A DNA stretch of 64,000 nt from Fredinandcohnia quinoae (GCF_022427965.1 NZ_JAKTTI010000004.1:62001-126000), one strand, 5' to 3'. Counted from the stretch's first letter, positions 27,137 to 37,252 are shown. Notes: generated from the sequence alone by a model not told the origin. Numbers and translations are program-made.

Positions 27137-28297
27137 GTGGGAACTATGACCTGGAATCAACAAGTTGTTAAAAAAAATAATAAAGCACTCGTTCTACAAT
27201 TAATTATGGAAAAGGAGCCAATTTCAAGGGCAGACATCGCCCAAGTATCTGGCTTAAATAAGACGACCGTATCCTCATTAGTAACCGAATTACTTACTGA
27301 GGAACTTATTTATGAATCAGGACCTGGAGAATCAAGTGGCGGTCGTCGTCCGGTTATTCTACATTTTAATAAAAATGCAGGATATGCGATTGGAATTGAT
27401 ATTGGGGTGAACTACGTACTATGTATCTTGACTGATCTAAAAGGTAAAGTATTGATTGAAAAGAATGAAATGGTGAATCGAACCCCTTATTCTACCATCA
27501 TAAGTATCGTTCAAAAAATGATTCAGTCAATTATTGATGAAATGCCAAGCAGTAAATATGGAATTATCGGCATCGGAATTGGTGTACCTGGCATAGTTAA
27601 CAAAGAAGGCACTATCCTCCTTGCTCCAAATCTGGGATGGACTAATATTCAATTAAAAGAAGACATAGAGAAACTATTCGATGTGCCGGTAATCATTGAA
27701 AATGAGGCAAATGCCGGGGCGATTGGCGAACAACGATTTGGCATAGCTCAAGATTATAAAAATATCATTTACATTAGTGCTGGAATTGGAATAGGTGTCG
27801 GCATTATCCTGAACAAGGAATTATATCAAGGGAATAATGGATACTCTGGTGAAATGGGACATATGATTATTGATATAAATGGAAAGCAATGTAACTGTGG
27901 CAGCAGAGGATGTTGGGAGGCTTATGCTTCTGAAAGTGCTTTGCTCGAGATGGTTCATCCAAATATTGATTCACTTGAATCATTAATAAGCCTAGCCGAA
28001 AACGGTGATGAAGTAGCCCAAGATCTCTTTGACAAAATCGGGACTTACTTAGGATTTGGTATTAATAATATCATTAATACATTCAACCCTGACTACGTCA
28101 TTATCGGTAACCGAATGGCATTAGCAAAAGAGTGGATTGAGCAGCCAATCCGTACAACGATTGAGAATCACACACTCGCATACCACCAAAAAGACCTACA
28201 AGTAGATTTTTCCAGACTAGAAAAATACTCAACCTGCCTAGGTGTTTCTGCATTTGTTGTCGATTATTTTATCAAGGAAGAAGCAAGAAACTTATAG
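27137..28297 (+). CDS. xylR: XylR-type ROK repressor
   Basis: A repressor of about 386 residues. The N-terminal winged helix-turn-helix (about 15-65, with ISRADIAQVSGLNKTTVSS) is followed by a ROK-family sugar-binding domain with GIDIGVNY, NEANAGA, GIGVGIIL and the zinc-binding CNCGSRGCWEAYAS motif. Such XylR proteins repress xylose genes until xylose binds. It is divergent from xylA. Start GTG 27137 is favoured by AAGGAG at 27121-27126; an ATG at 27146 is the alternative. Probable targets are xylAB, itself, and possibly the two-component/ABC genes via the site at 17085-17109. Confidence 0.9.
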   Translation: MGTMTWNQQVVKKNNKALVLQLIMEKEPISRADIAQVSGLNKTTVSSLVTELLTEELIYESGPGESSGGRRPVILHFNKNAGYAIGIDIGVNYVLCILTDLKGKVLIEKNEMVNRTPYSTIISIVQKMIQSIIDEMPSSKYGIIGIGIGVPGIVNKEGTILLAPNLGWTNIQLKEDIEKLFDVPVIIENEANAGAIGEQRFGIAQDYKNIIYISAGIGIGVGIILNKELYQGNNGYSGEMGHMIIDINGKQCNCGSRGCWEAYASESALLEMVHPNIDSLESLISLAENGDEVAQDLFDKIGTYLGFGINNIINTFNPDYVIIGNRMALAKEWIEQPIRTTIENHTLAYHQKDLQVDFSRLEKYSTCLGVSAFVVDYFIKEEARNL

Positions 28298-28321
28298 ATA
28301 ATCGTTTCCAAGATTGCACTC

Positions 28322-28353
28322 GAAAAAAGCTGCCACAAATTAGGCAGCTTTTC
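28322..28353. terminator. Bidirectional terminator
   Basis: GAAAAAAGCTGCC/GGCAGCTTTTC stem between convergent xylR and the GH43 gene. Confidence 0.85.
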
Positions 28354-28357
28354 TTAA

Positions 28358-29341
28358 TTATTGATCATAAGGATCAATTGTTTGAATGGATCCGTCTTCG
28401 TTATATGTTAATTCAGTAAACTTCACTGAGCGCTTATGATTTACTCCATTTGATAATGAGCAATCATGATAGAATAAATACCACTTATCCTTAAATTGAA
28501 CAATCGAATGATGTGTCGTCCAACCGCTTACAGGTTTAAGAATCGTACCCTTGAACACAAAAGGTCCAAGTGGTTTTTCACTAACAGCATATACAATTTT
28601 ATGAGTGGTCCCGGTAGAATAGGAAAGATAGTAAAGACCATTGTATTTATGTACCCATGGGCCTTCAAAATATCTACGATTCTCGTCACTTGCGAGAATC
28701 GGTTCCCCATTTTCATCGACAATTTTGATTTCATGCGGCTCGCTTTTAAAATTCAACATATCTTCAGTCAATTCAGCAACAATCGGACCTAAAGCAGGTT
28801 CTGTTGGGGCTGGACCTTCTGCATCCGGGTTAAATGTTCCTGTTTGCCATTTTTCCAATTGACCTCCCCATAGACCGCCAAAATAAACATATGCTTTGTC
28901 GTCTTCATCCACCAATACAGCTGGGTCAATGCTGAAGCTACCCGGTATATAATTTTCCTCTGGTTGAAAGGGTCCTGCTGGATTAGCACTTGTTGCTACG
29001 CCAAGTCTAAAAATACCATCCTTATCTCTTGCTGGGAAAAATAAATAATAGGTGTTGTTTTTATATGCTGCGTCTGGTGCCCATAACTGTTTACTTGCCC
29101 ACGGAATATCCTTTAAGTGAAGAACTTCTCCGTGGTCTACACATGGTGCGTCAACATCATCCATTGATAAAACATGATAATCCTCCATCTTATATTGATC
29201 ACCATTATCATTAGAAGGTTCATCATGATCAAGATCGTGAGAAGGATAAATATAAAGTTTTCCATCAAATACATGTGCAGAAGGATCTGCTGTAAAAATG
29301 TGTGAAACTAAAGGCTCATTAAATTTTAAATTTTTCCCCAT
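28358..29341 (-). CDS. GH43-family glycosidase (xylosidase/arabinofuranosidase type)
   Basis: A 327-residue protein without signal peptide, so probably cytoplasmic. GH43 five-bladed propeller features are visible: the general-base aspartate in FTADPSAHVF, the pKa-modulating aspartate in SIDPAVLVD and the acid glutamate in YFEGPWVHK. GH43 enzymes hydrolyse beta-xylosides and alpha-arabinosides; an intracellular enzyme next to xylA/xylB/xylR and an ABC importer would release pentoses from imported oligosaccharides (inference). Start ATG 29341 has GGAGG just upstream; an in-frame ATG at 29353 would overlap it. A degenerate xyl-operator-like stretch lies at about 29400-29424. Confidence 0.88.
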   Translation of the reverse strand: MGKNLKFNEPLVSHIFTADPSAHVFDGKLYIYPSHDLDHDEPSNDNGDQYKMEDYHVLSMDDVDAPCVDHGEVLHLKDIPWASKQLWAPDAAYKNNTYYLFFPARDKDGIFRLGVATSANPAGPFQPEENYIPGSFSIDPAVLVDEDDKAYVYFGGLWGGQLEKWQTGTFNPDAEGPAPTEPALGPIVAELTEDMLNFKSEPHEIKIVDENGEPILASDENRRYFEGPWVHKYNGLYYLSYSTGTTHKIVYAVSEKPLGPFVFKGTILKPVSGWTTHHSIVQFKDKWYLFYHDCSLSNGVNHKRSVKFTELTYNEDGSIQTIDPYDQ

Positions 29342-29577
29342 AATAACCTCCATTAGATTTTTTAACCTACTACAATTATTATACCTTTAGTTACTCAACT
29401 TTGTATACCCAAACAACAAACTTTCCACCGCTAACCTTCGAGATTTGACCCATAATAGTGAAGGCAACAACATCATATAATACCCCTTAGTTGTTAAAAT
29501 AGCGTAAAAATTTATTTTATTTCGACTACCGAAATGATAAGATAGATTTATAGACTTTACATATGGAGGGTTATAAC

Positions 29578-31575
29578 ATGACGAAACGTCCAATTACAAC
29601 AGATGATTTATGTGAATTTAAATTTGTAGGTGATCCTCAAGTGTCACCAAATAAAGACAAAGCTGCCTATGTCCTAACTCATGTAGATAAAGAAAAGGAT
29701 GGCTACTATTCTTACATTTATGTAACTGATTTAAAGGATGAAGGCAGACAGTTTACCTCTCATTATTCAAAGGATCTCTTAGTAAAAGATACATCTCCAA
29801 AATGGTCACCAGATGGAAGTACAATTGCCTTTCGTTCAAATCGTACTGGAAAAAATCAAATCTGGCTTTTACATACTAATGGTGGTGAGGCTACCCAATT
29901 AACAGATGTTAAGCAAGGAGTTGGTGATTTTGTCTGGTCTCCAGACGGGAAGCAGCTTGCTCTTACAATTACTGGGGATTTAAAACATACATCTGAAAAG
30001 ACTGAAGAGAGAAAAGAAAGAAAAAGTGATGTGAAGGTCATTACAAGACTTCGTTATAAAGGAGATGGAGTTGGTATTTATAATGATGACCATAAGCATA
30101 TCTATTTATTAAATGTTGAGACAAAATCTTATACAAAAATTACTGAAGGAGATCATGACTTTTCCCAACTCCGTTTCTCCCCAGACGGGAAAAGCTTATT
30201 CTATATTGGCACAAAGGCTGAAGATAAAGAATGGGGGTACCTCCCAGCAATTTGGAAATACGATCTTGCTTTAGAGAAAGAAGCCCTTTTTTATCAAGCA
30301 AATGGATATATTGGCGCACCTTCCCTTTCACCAGATGGTAAATGGCTAGCAGTTGCAGGACATATGAGGGGGGAAAGAAGTCAAGGAAATACGAATATTC
30401 TTCTACTATCTTTAGAGTCAGGAAAAGTAACAAATTTAACAGAAGGCTTTGATTATACAGTTGGTAACCTTGTTGGTGTTGATGCGAAGTATGACACAGC
30501 AGAATTCCGATTAATTTGGGATTCCACGAGCACTCACATTTACTTCAGTGCAACAGTTGGTGGAGACTGTCAGATATTTAAGGTAACTCTTGAAGGAGAG
30601 GTTTCGTCTGCCCTTTCACCTTCTAATGCATCAGTTACTTCCTTTGATATCATAAGTGATGATCAAGCTGTTCTAGTCCTTGCTACTCCTCTTTCTACAG
30701 GGGATTTGGTTATACAAGATTTAAAAAATGTGAATCAAGTTGACCAGTTAACAGATTGGAATCATGAGTTATATGAACAGGTTCATTTGAGTACACCGGA
30801 AAATTTCCATTACAAGAGCACGGATGGTTGGGATATTGAAGGATGGATTTTAAAGCCTTATGGATTTGAGGAAGGTAAGAAATATCCAATGATCCTTGAA
30901 ATTCACGGTGGTCCTGCAACCGCATATGGAAATGGTCTACACCATGAAATGCAAGTAATGGCTTCAAAAGGCTATGTGGTGCTTTATACGAATCCAAGAG
31001 GAAGTCATGGATACGGTCATGATTTTGTAAATGCAGTTATCGGTGATTACGGTGGAATGGATTATGAGGATATTATGGCTGGTGTTGATTATGCACTAGA
31101 AAACTATGATTATATCAATTCTAATCAATTATTTGTTACAGGAGGAAGCTATGGTGGGTATATGACCAATGTCATCGTTACTCGTACAGAGCGTTTCAAA
31201 GCAGCTGTTACACAACGTAGTATTTGTAATTGGCATAGCTTCTATGGAACAAGTGATATTGGTTTCTTCTTCACTGAATCCCAGCATGGACATGCCGATC
31301 TATGGGATGATGTAGAGAAGCTATTAAAGCTATCACCTCTTACCTATGCACGAAATGTTAAAACACCAACACTCATCCTACACAGCGAACAGGATTTACG
31401 TTGTCCAATGGAACAGGCTGAGCAATGGTATATTGCCCTCAAGCGCTTAGGTGTAGAAACAAAGCTAGTCCGCTTCCCAGATGAGAACCACGACCTATCT
31501 CGCTCTGGTAAGCCAAAGCACCGCTTAGAACGACTTGAGCATTTAATTGGTTGGTTTGATGATCGATTGAATTAA
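29578..31575 (+). CDS. S9-family serine peptidase (prolyl oligopeptidase/acylaminoacyl type)
   Basis: A 665-residue peptidase with an N-terminal beta-propeller (about 20-390, WD40-like SPDGK repeats) and a C-terminal alpha/beta-hydrolase domain (about 410-665). The nucleophile serine is in TGGSYGGYM (about residue 523), the aspartate in HSEQDLRCP and the histidine in PDENHDLS. It resembles Bacillus YuxL-type enzymes that degrade short or N-acylated peptides in the cytoplasm. ATG 29578 is the start, as GGAGGG lies 6-11 nt upstream. Monocistronic. Confidence 0.92.
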   Translation: MTKRPITTDDLCEFKFVGDPQVSPNKDKAAYVLTHVDKEKDGYYSYIYVTDLKDEGRQFTSHYSKDLLVKDTSPKWSPDGSTIAFRSNRTGKNQIWLLHTNGGEATQLTDVKQGVGDFVWSPDGKQLALTITGDLKHTSEKTEERKERKSDVKVITRLRYKGDGVGIYNDDHKHIYLLNVETKSYTKITEGDHDFSQLRFSPDGKSLFYIGTKAEDKEWGYLPAIWKYDLALEKEALFYQANGYIGAPSLSPDGKWLAVAGHMRGERSQGNTNILLLSLESGKVTNLTEGFDYTVGNLVGVDAKYDTAEFRLIWDSTSTHIYFSATVGGDCQIFKVTLEGEVSSALSPSNASVTSFDIISDDQAVLVLATPLSTGDLVIQDLKNVNQVDQLTDWNHELYEQVHLSTPENFHYKSTDGWDIEGWILKPYGFEEGKKYPMILEIHGGPATAYGNGLHHEMQVMASKGYVVLYTNPRGSHGYGHDFVNAVIGDYGGMDYEDIMAGVDYALENYDYINSNQLFVTGGSYGGYMTNVIVTRTERFKAAVTQRSICNWHSFYGTSDIGFFFTESQHGHADLWDDVEKLLKLSPLTYARNVKTPTLILHSEQDLRCPMEQAEQWYIALKRLGVETKLVRFPDENHDLSRSGKPKHRLERLEHLIGWFDDRLN

Positions 31576-31596
31576 GAGAGGAACTCTTATTCAACT

Positions 31597-31627
31597 AAGC
31601 AGGAAACCTTAATTGGTTCCTGCTTTT
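31597..31627. terminator. Bidirectional terminator overlapping the MFS stop codon
   Basis: AAGCAGGAAACC/GGTTCCTGCTT stem with TTAATT loop and TTTTT tail. It serves the convergent S9 peptidase and MFS genes, and the MFS stop codon is within the loop. Confidence 0.85.
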
Positions 31628-32853
31628 TCTAGTTCCCTACGCTTTTCCTTAATATAAATGACTCCAATCAAGCCAATCATGGAAAAAATAACTGGAGTTA
31701 TAAAACCGTAATAATATCCATGAAAATGATCCAATATCTTTCCAAATACACTTGGTAGTAAGACCGCACTTAGAAATCCACCAGTATTTGCAAATCCAGA
31801 GACAATGCCAGACTCTTTCATTGGAAAAGATTGGCGAACGATTGCAAAAGTTAAAGCACTAGCCCCATAACCAAAACCAATCGTAAAGAAAAGTATAATT
31901 AGCAAGAAAAGCGGCGGATTACCATTAAACAGTAGAAAGACTGACCAACTTAATAAAATCATGATATGCACAACAATATAAGGCCTTTTGATTGTTTCTA
32001 GCCGACTGGAAATCCAACTAGTTAGAGGTGCACCAATAAGTGCTCCGATAAGACCAATCATGATGAGTTGACTTGCATCTGAACGTGTCATTCCATATAC
32101 ATCCATCCCATATGGCACTGCCCAAGAGCTAATAAATCCTACATATGCACCAACGACTCCAAAGTGACAGAAGAATAATGCCCACGCCTGTCGATTAGAA
32201 AATATTCTACATAGTAAAACTTGTGTTTTTTCACGATGTATTTCTTTCTTTTCAATTTCTAATTCAGCGAGAAAGATTTGTTTTGGCTTTTTCAGGAGTA
32301 CAAAATAGAGAAGAATCCCACATAGAATTAAAAGGATTCCTGCTGAAAAAAATGCGCCCCTCCAACCAAGTAACACAATCCATTCAGAGAAAGGAACTGT
32401 CGCCAATAGAAAACCAAGACTTCCTGTCATTCCTGCTAGTCCAATTAAACGAACAAATTCCTTTGCACTGAACCATTGGCTCAAAATTAACACCATATTC
32501 ACCCAGATGGTTGCATCTCCTATCCCCGTCAAAATCCTTGCAAGGAACAGAACAAGTTCATGCGTACCAAGACTATAAATGATTGTGCCAATACCCGTAA
32601 GAAGAGCACCTATAATTAGAAAAAAATTAGGCCCATATCGATCAGCCATAATACCCATCGGAATTTGCAAACCGGTGTATACAAAAAATTGAATACTCGT
32701 TAGCAATCCAATCGTCGAGGCGGTCACATTAAAATCCCTCATCACTTGATCCGTAATTAATCCTGGTGCAGTTCGTTGACTCGCCATTAATAAATATGTA
32801 AATAGCACAGAAGCAAATACAACCCATCTAAACCCACTATTTTGTTTGTCCAA
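31609..32853 (-). CDS. MFS transporter
   Basis: A 414-residue major facilitator with 12 predicted spans and an MFS loop 2-3 signature (GIMADRYGPN). The central loop (about residues 190-215) is rich in Lys/Glu. The N-terminal half resembles organic-anion or nitrate/sugar-phosphate symporter-type MFS members; the substrate is unknown. It is separated from the siderophore operon by the terminator at 32936-32970. Confidence 0.88.
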   Translation of the reverse strand: MDKQNSGFRWVVFASVLFTYLLMASQRTAPGLITDQVMRDFNVTASTIGLLTSIQFFVYTGLQIPMGIMADRYGPNFFLIIGALLTGIGTIIYSLGTHELVLFLARILTGIGDATIWVNMVLILSQWFSAKEFVRLIGLAGMTGSLGFLLATVPFSEWIVLLGWRGAFFSAGILLILCGILLYFVLLKKPKQIFLAELEIEKKEIHREKTQVLLCRIFSNRQAWALFFCHFGVVGAYVGFISSWAVPYGMDVYGMTRSDASQLIMIGLIGALIGAPLTSWISSRLETIKRPYIVVHIMILLSWSVFLLFNGNPPLFLLIILFFTIGFGYGASALTFAIVRQSFPMKESGIVSGFANTGGFLSAVLLPSVFGKILDHFHGYYYGFITPVIFSMIGLIGVIYIKEKRRELEKAGTN

Positions 32854-32935
32854 TGATATCTACTCCTGTAAGCTTTTAATCTATGTATATGGATTTCTAG
32901 TAAAGGTATGATTTGAATAGTCGGAGCAGAAATGC

Positions 32936-32970
32936 AAAAAAGGCAACTACCCATAGGTTTAGTTGCCTTC
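32936..32970 (-). terminator. Terminator of the siderophore-uptake operon
   Basis: AAAAAAGGCAACTA/TAGTTGCCTT stem immediately downstream of the ABC ATPase stop; T-tailed on the minus strand. Confidence 0.85.
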
Positions 32971-32992
32971 AGAATCTTCTCTTGATTATTCT

Positions 32993-33829
32993 TTATTTGG
33001 ATCGTTCACGACCAAGTGGGATGATTAGTGGTGTATGGCTGACTGGGTCTTCGATAACCTTGCACTTTAGCCCAAAGACCTCTTCAACAAGTTCTTCATT
33101 TACGATGTCAGATGGGTTTCCTTGAGCGATAACCTTACCCGCTTTCATGGCAATCAAGTGGGTGGCATAGCGCGCTGCATGATTTAAATCATGTAACACA
33201 GCCACTAACGTATTCCCTTGTTCATTGAGATCAGTAAATAGTTCAAGTAACTCAATTTGATGTGCGATATCTAAGTAAGTGGTCGGCTCATCCAAAAGCA
33301 GCAATGGGGTTTGTTGTGCAAGCACCATCGCAACCCAGACCCGTTGCCGTTGACCTCCGGAAAGTTCATCAACAAAGCGGTTTGCTAGATCTGTTGTATT
33401 AGTCAACGCCATCGCCGTCACAACAGCATGCTCGTCTGCATCTGTCCACTGCTGAATGAGGTTTTGATAGGGATAACGTCCATGCGCTACCAAATTAGCG
33501 ACAGTAATTCCATCGGGAGCAGTTGATGATTGTGGCAGAAGACCAAGCTTTTTCGCCACTTCCTTTGATTTATATGTACTAATTTTTTTCCCGTCCAAAA
33601 GCACATGACCTGCTGAAGGTTTAATCAGATTAGAAATGGTACGCAAAAGGGTCGATTTTCCACATGCATTAGGTCCGATAATGACAGTAAAGGATTTATC
33701 GGGTATCTCAATCGAGAGATTCTGGGAAATCACTCGATGATCATATTGGATAGTGACATCTTCTACTCCAAGTCGAGAACGTATAGATGAAATCGATTTG
33801 CTTTGAATGTCTTCTTTTGTTATGACCAT
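32993..33829 (-). CDS. Iron-siderophore ABC transporter ATP-binding protein
   Basis: A 278-residue FecE/FhuC-type ATPase: Walker A GPNACGKSTLLR, signature ELSGGQRQRVWVAM, Walker B LLLLDEPTTYLD and switch histidine in VLHDLNHA. It powers the permease pair encoded just upstream. Last gene of a four-gene operon headed by a Fur box. Start ATG 33829 has GAGGTGATC upstream. Walker A contains ACGKS rather than the usual SGKS/GSGKS, a normal variant in this family. Confidence 0.95.
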   Translation of the reverse strand: MVITKEDIQSKSISSIRSRLGVEDVTIQYDHRVISQNLSIEIPDKSFTVIIGPNACGKSTLLRTISNLIKPSAGHVLLDGKKISTYKSKEVAKKLGLLPQSSTAPDGITVANLVAHGRYPYQNLIQQWTDADEHAVVTAMALTNTTDLANRFVDELSGGQRQRVWVAMVLAQQTPLLLLDEPTTYLDIAHQIELLELFTDLNEQGNTLVAVLHDLNHAARYATHLIAMKAGKVIAQGNPSDIVNEELVEEVFGLKCKVIEDPVSHTPLIIPLGRERSK

Positions 33830-33860
33830 AATTTTTGATCACCTCTTTCAAGACTTGTAT

Positions 33861-34907
33861 TTACGCCGCAGAGCGTGCTTGGTGAAATAATAACCAAACT
33901 AAGTACAATCCTCCAAGCGATAAGGTTAGCACCCCTACAGGGAGAATCATTCCGGGAATCATTCTCTGTGCCAGGACATCGGCACTTAATAGAACAAACG
34001 CACCGACTGCTGCCGATGGTGCCAAGCTTTCTGCTGTATTTGTTATGCGCAGGGCAATCTGTGGAGCTGCTAATGCCACAAATGCTACCGGTCCCATTAC
34101 AGCTGTCGCTGATGCAGTGATGGCTACTGCAATTATAATCAATAATAACTGTGTACGTTCAAAATGGACTCCATGGGATTTAGCTGTATCCTTGCCCAGT
34201 TCCATTTCACGGAGAGGTCGATTCATTATCATCGCGAATAGAAGCAGCACACATATAAATAGAATTGCTGGAAGTGCATGGCTCCAATCGATACCGTTTA
34301 AGGATCCGACTCCCCAAGCCCCAGCTGTTAACGCAACCTCGGCTTGGCTCTGGAGAAGCAGCATCGAATTGACACTACCTAATACAGTCGAAATAGCAAT
34401 CCCGACAATAATTAACCGAAAGCCCTGTGTTCCATTGCAAAATGCAAATAGATAAATAATAAATGCCGTTACAAATCCACCGATAAGCGCACCTGTTGCG
34501 ATAGTGGTAAAGGACATCGACTTGATAACTAGCATCACGACTAACGCACCTGTATATGAGCCCGAAGTAAAGCCAAGAATGTCAGGTGAACCTAAAGGAT
34601 TCCGGGTAATCGATTGAAAAATTGATCCACTTATCGCTAGACCCGCACCAAAAACAATAGCTGCTAGCACCCTTGGCAGTCGCCAATCGATAACAACCGT
34701 CCGTTTAAACCCTGTCATTTCACCAAAAAGTGCTGAAAACACCTCAGATACACTTAATTTAAGTGTTCCAACCGTAAGTGAAAATACGGATAGAGCTATC
34801 ACAGCTACGATGAAGATCGCTGTAACACTTATACTTCTTACATCTAAGCGCAGCTTCACTGGTCCCTTCAGCTGCAAATATTTTCTACCAAAATCAATAC
34901 GTCCCAT
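33861..34907 (-). CDS. Iron-siderophore ABC permease (FecCD family)
   Basis: A 348-residue BtuC-fold permease with about 10 spans and family segments DWRLPRVLAAIVFGAGLAISG, TRNPLGSPDILGFTSG and GPVAFVALAAPQ. It is the second permease of the importer and pairs with the product of 34957-36036. Start ATG 34907 is set by AAAGGAG upstream; an in-frame GTG at 34916 directly abuts that site. Most like FecD/FeuC-type subunits. Confidence 0.94.
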   Translation of the reverse strand: MGRIDFGRKYLQLKGPVKLRLDVRSISVTAIFIVAVIALSVFSLTVGTLKLSVSEVFSALFGEMTGFKRTVVIDWRLPRVLAAIVFGAGLAISGSIFQSITRNPLGSPDILGFTSGSYTGALVVMLVIKSMSFTTIATGALIGGFVTAFIIYLFAFCNGTQGFRLIIVGIAISTVLGSVNSMLLLQSQAEVALTAGAWGVGSLNGIDWSHALPAILFICVLLLFAMIMNRPLREMELGKDTAKSHGVHFERTQLLLIIIAVAITASATAVMGPVAFVALAAPQIALRITNTAESLAPSAAVGAFVLLSADVLAQRMIPGMILPVGVLTLSLGGLYLVWLLFHQARSAA

Positions 34908-34956
34908 GAGATTCACTCCTTTTACCGATAAACCCTGATATTACCTTTTCAGGTCT

Positions 34957-36036
34957 TCATAGACTACTCGCTTTTCGTCTCCTCACAAGAATGAGAAGAA
35001 TAGGGGCACCGACAAATCCTGTAATAATACCGACTGGGATCTCTCCTGGAGACATGACAACCCTTCCAATAATATCAGATAGAAGCAATATCAACGGGGC
35101 AATGACCAAGGAATAGAGAAATATCCATGGTTGATCAGGGCCAATAAACCAACGTACACAATGCGGAACCATTAAACCGAGAAAAACGATTGGACCCGCA
35201 ATCGCTGTGGCTCCGCCAGCTAATAGCGTAATCGAAATTAGGCCAAAGATTCGGATCATCTTCACGTTTACACCAAGCGATGAAGCACGATCGTCCCCAT
35301 AGGCAATTGCATTTAATGCTGGAGCAATCACTAAGGCTATTAATATACCTACAATAAGAAAAGGGATAATCGGCCAAAGATCCTCAAGACCTTTCCTTGC
35401 TAACGAACCTACTCTCCAATTTAGCATCCCAGCAAAAGCACGGCTATTCACCAATGATAAGGCAGTCGTTATTCCATCCAATGCCGCTGCCATCGCAACT
35501 CCAGCGAGGGTAATTTGGACTGGAGTTGGAGATTTCTTACCTGCACCACCACCAATAATATAGATGGCAATCGTTGCAATGAGTGCTCCGGCAAGGGCAA
35601 ACCATATATAACTTGACATTGATGTTATAGAAAAAACACCAACTGCCAATGCAACAGCAAAGGCTGCCCCTGCATTCACTCCAAGAATGCCAGGGTCAGC
35701 CAGTGGATTCCGTGTCAAAGCCTGGATTACCGCGCCTGCTAGACCAAAGGCTGGTCCAACCGCAAGGGCGACGATCGTCCGAGGTATACGGGACTCGTGA
35801 ATAATTGTATAGTCATAACTATCGGATGTTGAAAACAGAGCGTTCCATACAACGTCAAAGGAAAGTGGCTTTGCTCCAATCATGAGACTAAGAAAGACAG
35901 CCACAGTCAAAAGGAATAGGGCGAAGGCTAATCCTATAATCCGTCGCAACCGCAAGGCAGTAATTGGCTTAATTTTCTTTTCAACTACTTTTTTAAGTTC
36001 ACCACTTGGCTGCTTACTTGCTGTCACTAGTTTCAC
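34957..36036 (-). CDS. Iron-siderophore ABC permease (FecCD family)
   Basis: A 359-residue BtuC-fold permease with a ~28-residue basic cytoplasmic N-terminus and about 10 spans (ESRIPRTIVALAVGPAFGLAG, TRNPLADPGILGVNAGAA, GPIVFLGLMVPH). Its GTG start overlaps the binding-protein stop by 4 nt, so the two are translationally coupled. It forms the channel with the next permease. Confidence 0.94.
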   Translation of the reverse strand: MKLVTASKQPSGELKKVVEKKIKPITALRLRRIIGLAFALFLLTVAVFLSLMIGAKPLSFDVVWNALFSTSDSYDYTIIHESRIPRTIVALAVGPAFGLAGAVIQALTRNPLADPGILGVNAGAAFAVALAVGVFSITSMSSYIWFALAGALIATIAIYIIGGGAGKKSPTPVQITLAGVAMAAALDGITTALSLVNSRAFAGMLNWRVGSLARKGLEDLWPIIPFLIVGILIALVIAPALNAIAYGDDRASSLGVNVKMIRIFGLISITLLAGGATAIAGPIVFLGLMVPHCVRWFIGPDQPWIFLYSLVIAPLILLLSDIIGRVVMSPGEIPVGIITGFVGAPILLILVRRRKASSL

Positions 36037-37040
36037 TCCTCGCCTTGTAAGGCTTTATTAAACATTGATGGCAATTGATCAATAGCCCATAGTAAGGCTG
36101 GTGCAGTACCTGATGAGAAGGCATTTGCATAATCACCATCAATAATCATTGATCTTCCATCAGCAACTGAAGGTATTTTTTGATAAAGGGCATTTCCAGT
36201 TACTTCCTTAGTATCTACCCAAATCGGTAAAATAACTGTAAAATCAGCATCTAAAAGCTCTAATTGCTCATCTGCTACTTTAACATAGAAATCACCGTTT
36301 GCAAGAGTTTCAATTTCCTTCTTATTTGTAAATCCTAGCTTGGTCATAAAATCAACTCGGGAATCACCGTTTACGTAAGCTCCCCAGCCTTCAGATGTGT
36401 ATGCACCTACTGCTACCGTCTTGTCTGTAAATTGTGGGTATTCTTCTTTTGCCTTCTCAAAAGCAGTGTCAACATCCTTCAATAATTGCTCCCCTTCTTT
36501 TTCCTTACCAAGGGCTTTCGCTATCATTTGAACTTGTTGTTGATATGATGTCAAATAGCTATCGCCACCTTCTGGAACACCTATCGTTGTGGCAATTTCA
36601 GACAGACGATTGTAGCGTTCTTGATCACCTGAAGATCTAACATCAAGTATGAGGTCTGGCTCAAGTGACGCAATTTGCTCATAATCAAGTTCCATCGTTC
36701 CTAGAATAGTCGGGGCAGTCTTATATGCTCCTTTTAACCAAGGTCCTACACCTTCGCCACCAAAAGCAAGCCAATCACTAGCACCAACCGGCTCTACTCC
36801 AAGGGCTAAAGCAGTTTCTGCATCACCCCAACCAAGAGCAACAATACGCTTTGGCTCTTCTTTAATCTCTATGTTACCGAATTTCGTTTCAATTGTACTA
36901 GTAGTAAAGTCATTTTGTTTCTTATCTGATTTAGTTTTAGGTTCATCATTTGTATCAGAACCACATCCAACTAATCCAATTGCTACAATTATAACCATCA
37001 TAAAACTTAACAATTTAGTTAGACTAAACTTGTTCTTCAT
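36033..37040 (-). CDS. Iron-siderophore ABC substrate-binding lipoprotein
   Basis: A 335-residue binding protein of the FecB/FhuD type with signal peptide, lipobox (IGLVGC), a charged linker and a two-lobe TroA-like fold (RIVALGWGDAETALALGVEPVG, YEQIASLEPDLIL). It captures ferric siderophore outside the cell; the ligand type is unknown, and the sequence fits iron-hydroxamate or catecholate binders alike. First gene of the operon, 48 bp downstream of a perfect Fur box. Confidence 0.94.
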   Translation of the reverse strand: MKNKFSLTKLLSFMMVIIVAIGLVGCGSDTNDEPKTKSDKKQNDFTTSTIETKFGNIEIKEEPKRIVALGWGDAETALALGVEPVGASDWLAFGGEGVGPWLKGAYKTAPTILGTMELDYEQIASLEPDLILDVRSSGDQERYNRLSEIATTIGVPEGGDSYLTSYQQQVQMIAKALGKEKEGEQLLKDVDTAFEKAKEEYPQFTDKTVAVGAYTSEGWGAYVNGDSRVDFMTKLGFTNKKEIETLANGDFYVKVADEQLELLDADFTVILPIWVDTKEVTGNALYQKIPSVADGRSMIIDGDYANAFSSGTAPALLWAIDQLPSMFNKALQGEE

Positions 37041-37087
37041 TATTATTTTCCCCTCTCGGCAACTCTATTAATTAATCATAAGATTAC

Positions 37088-37112
37088 GATAATGATAATG
37101 ATTATCATTATC
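37088..37112. promoter_or_regulatory. Fur box
   Basis: GATAATGATTATCATTATC at 37094-37112 is identical to the classical 19-bp Fur consensus, and an extra GATAAT hexamer at 37088-37093 extends it. It lies 48 bp upstream of the siderophore-binding-protein start, so the operon should be repressed by iron-loaded Fur. Confidence 0.93.
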
Positions 37113-37210
37113 TAATATTATTAGAATATAGCCTATTTTGTCAACCGTTCTCATGGTGTCAAACCTTAAGTTCTACAGATTTGTTCACAGCATCTACATA
37201 TATCAAATGC

Positions 37211-37241
37211 AATGCGAATAGCACCATTCACTATTCGCATT
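37211..37241 (-). terminator. Hairpin after AAA ATPase gene
   Basis: AATGCGAATAG/CTATTCGCATT 11-bp stem downstream of the minus-strand ATPase gene; the T-run is interrupted. Confidence 0.65.
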
Positions 37242-37252
37242 TTAGCTAGTTA

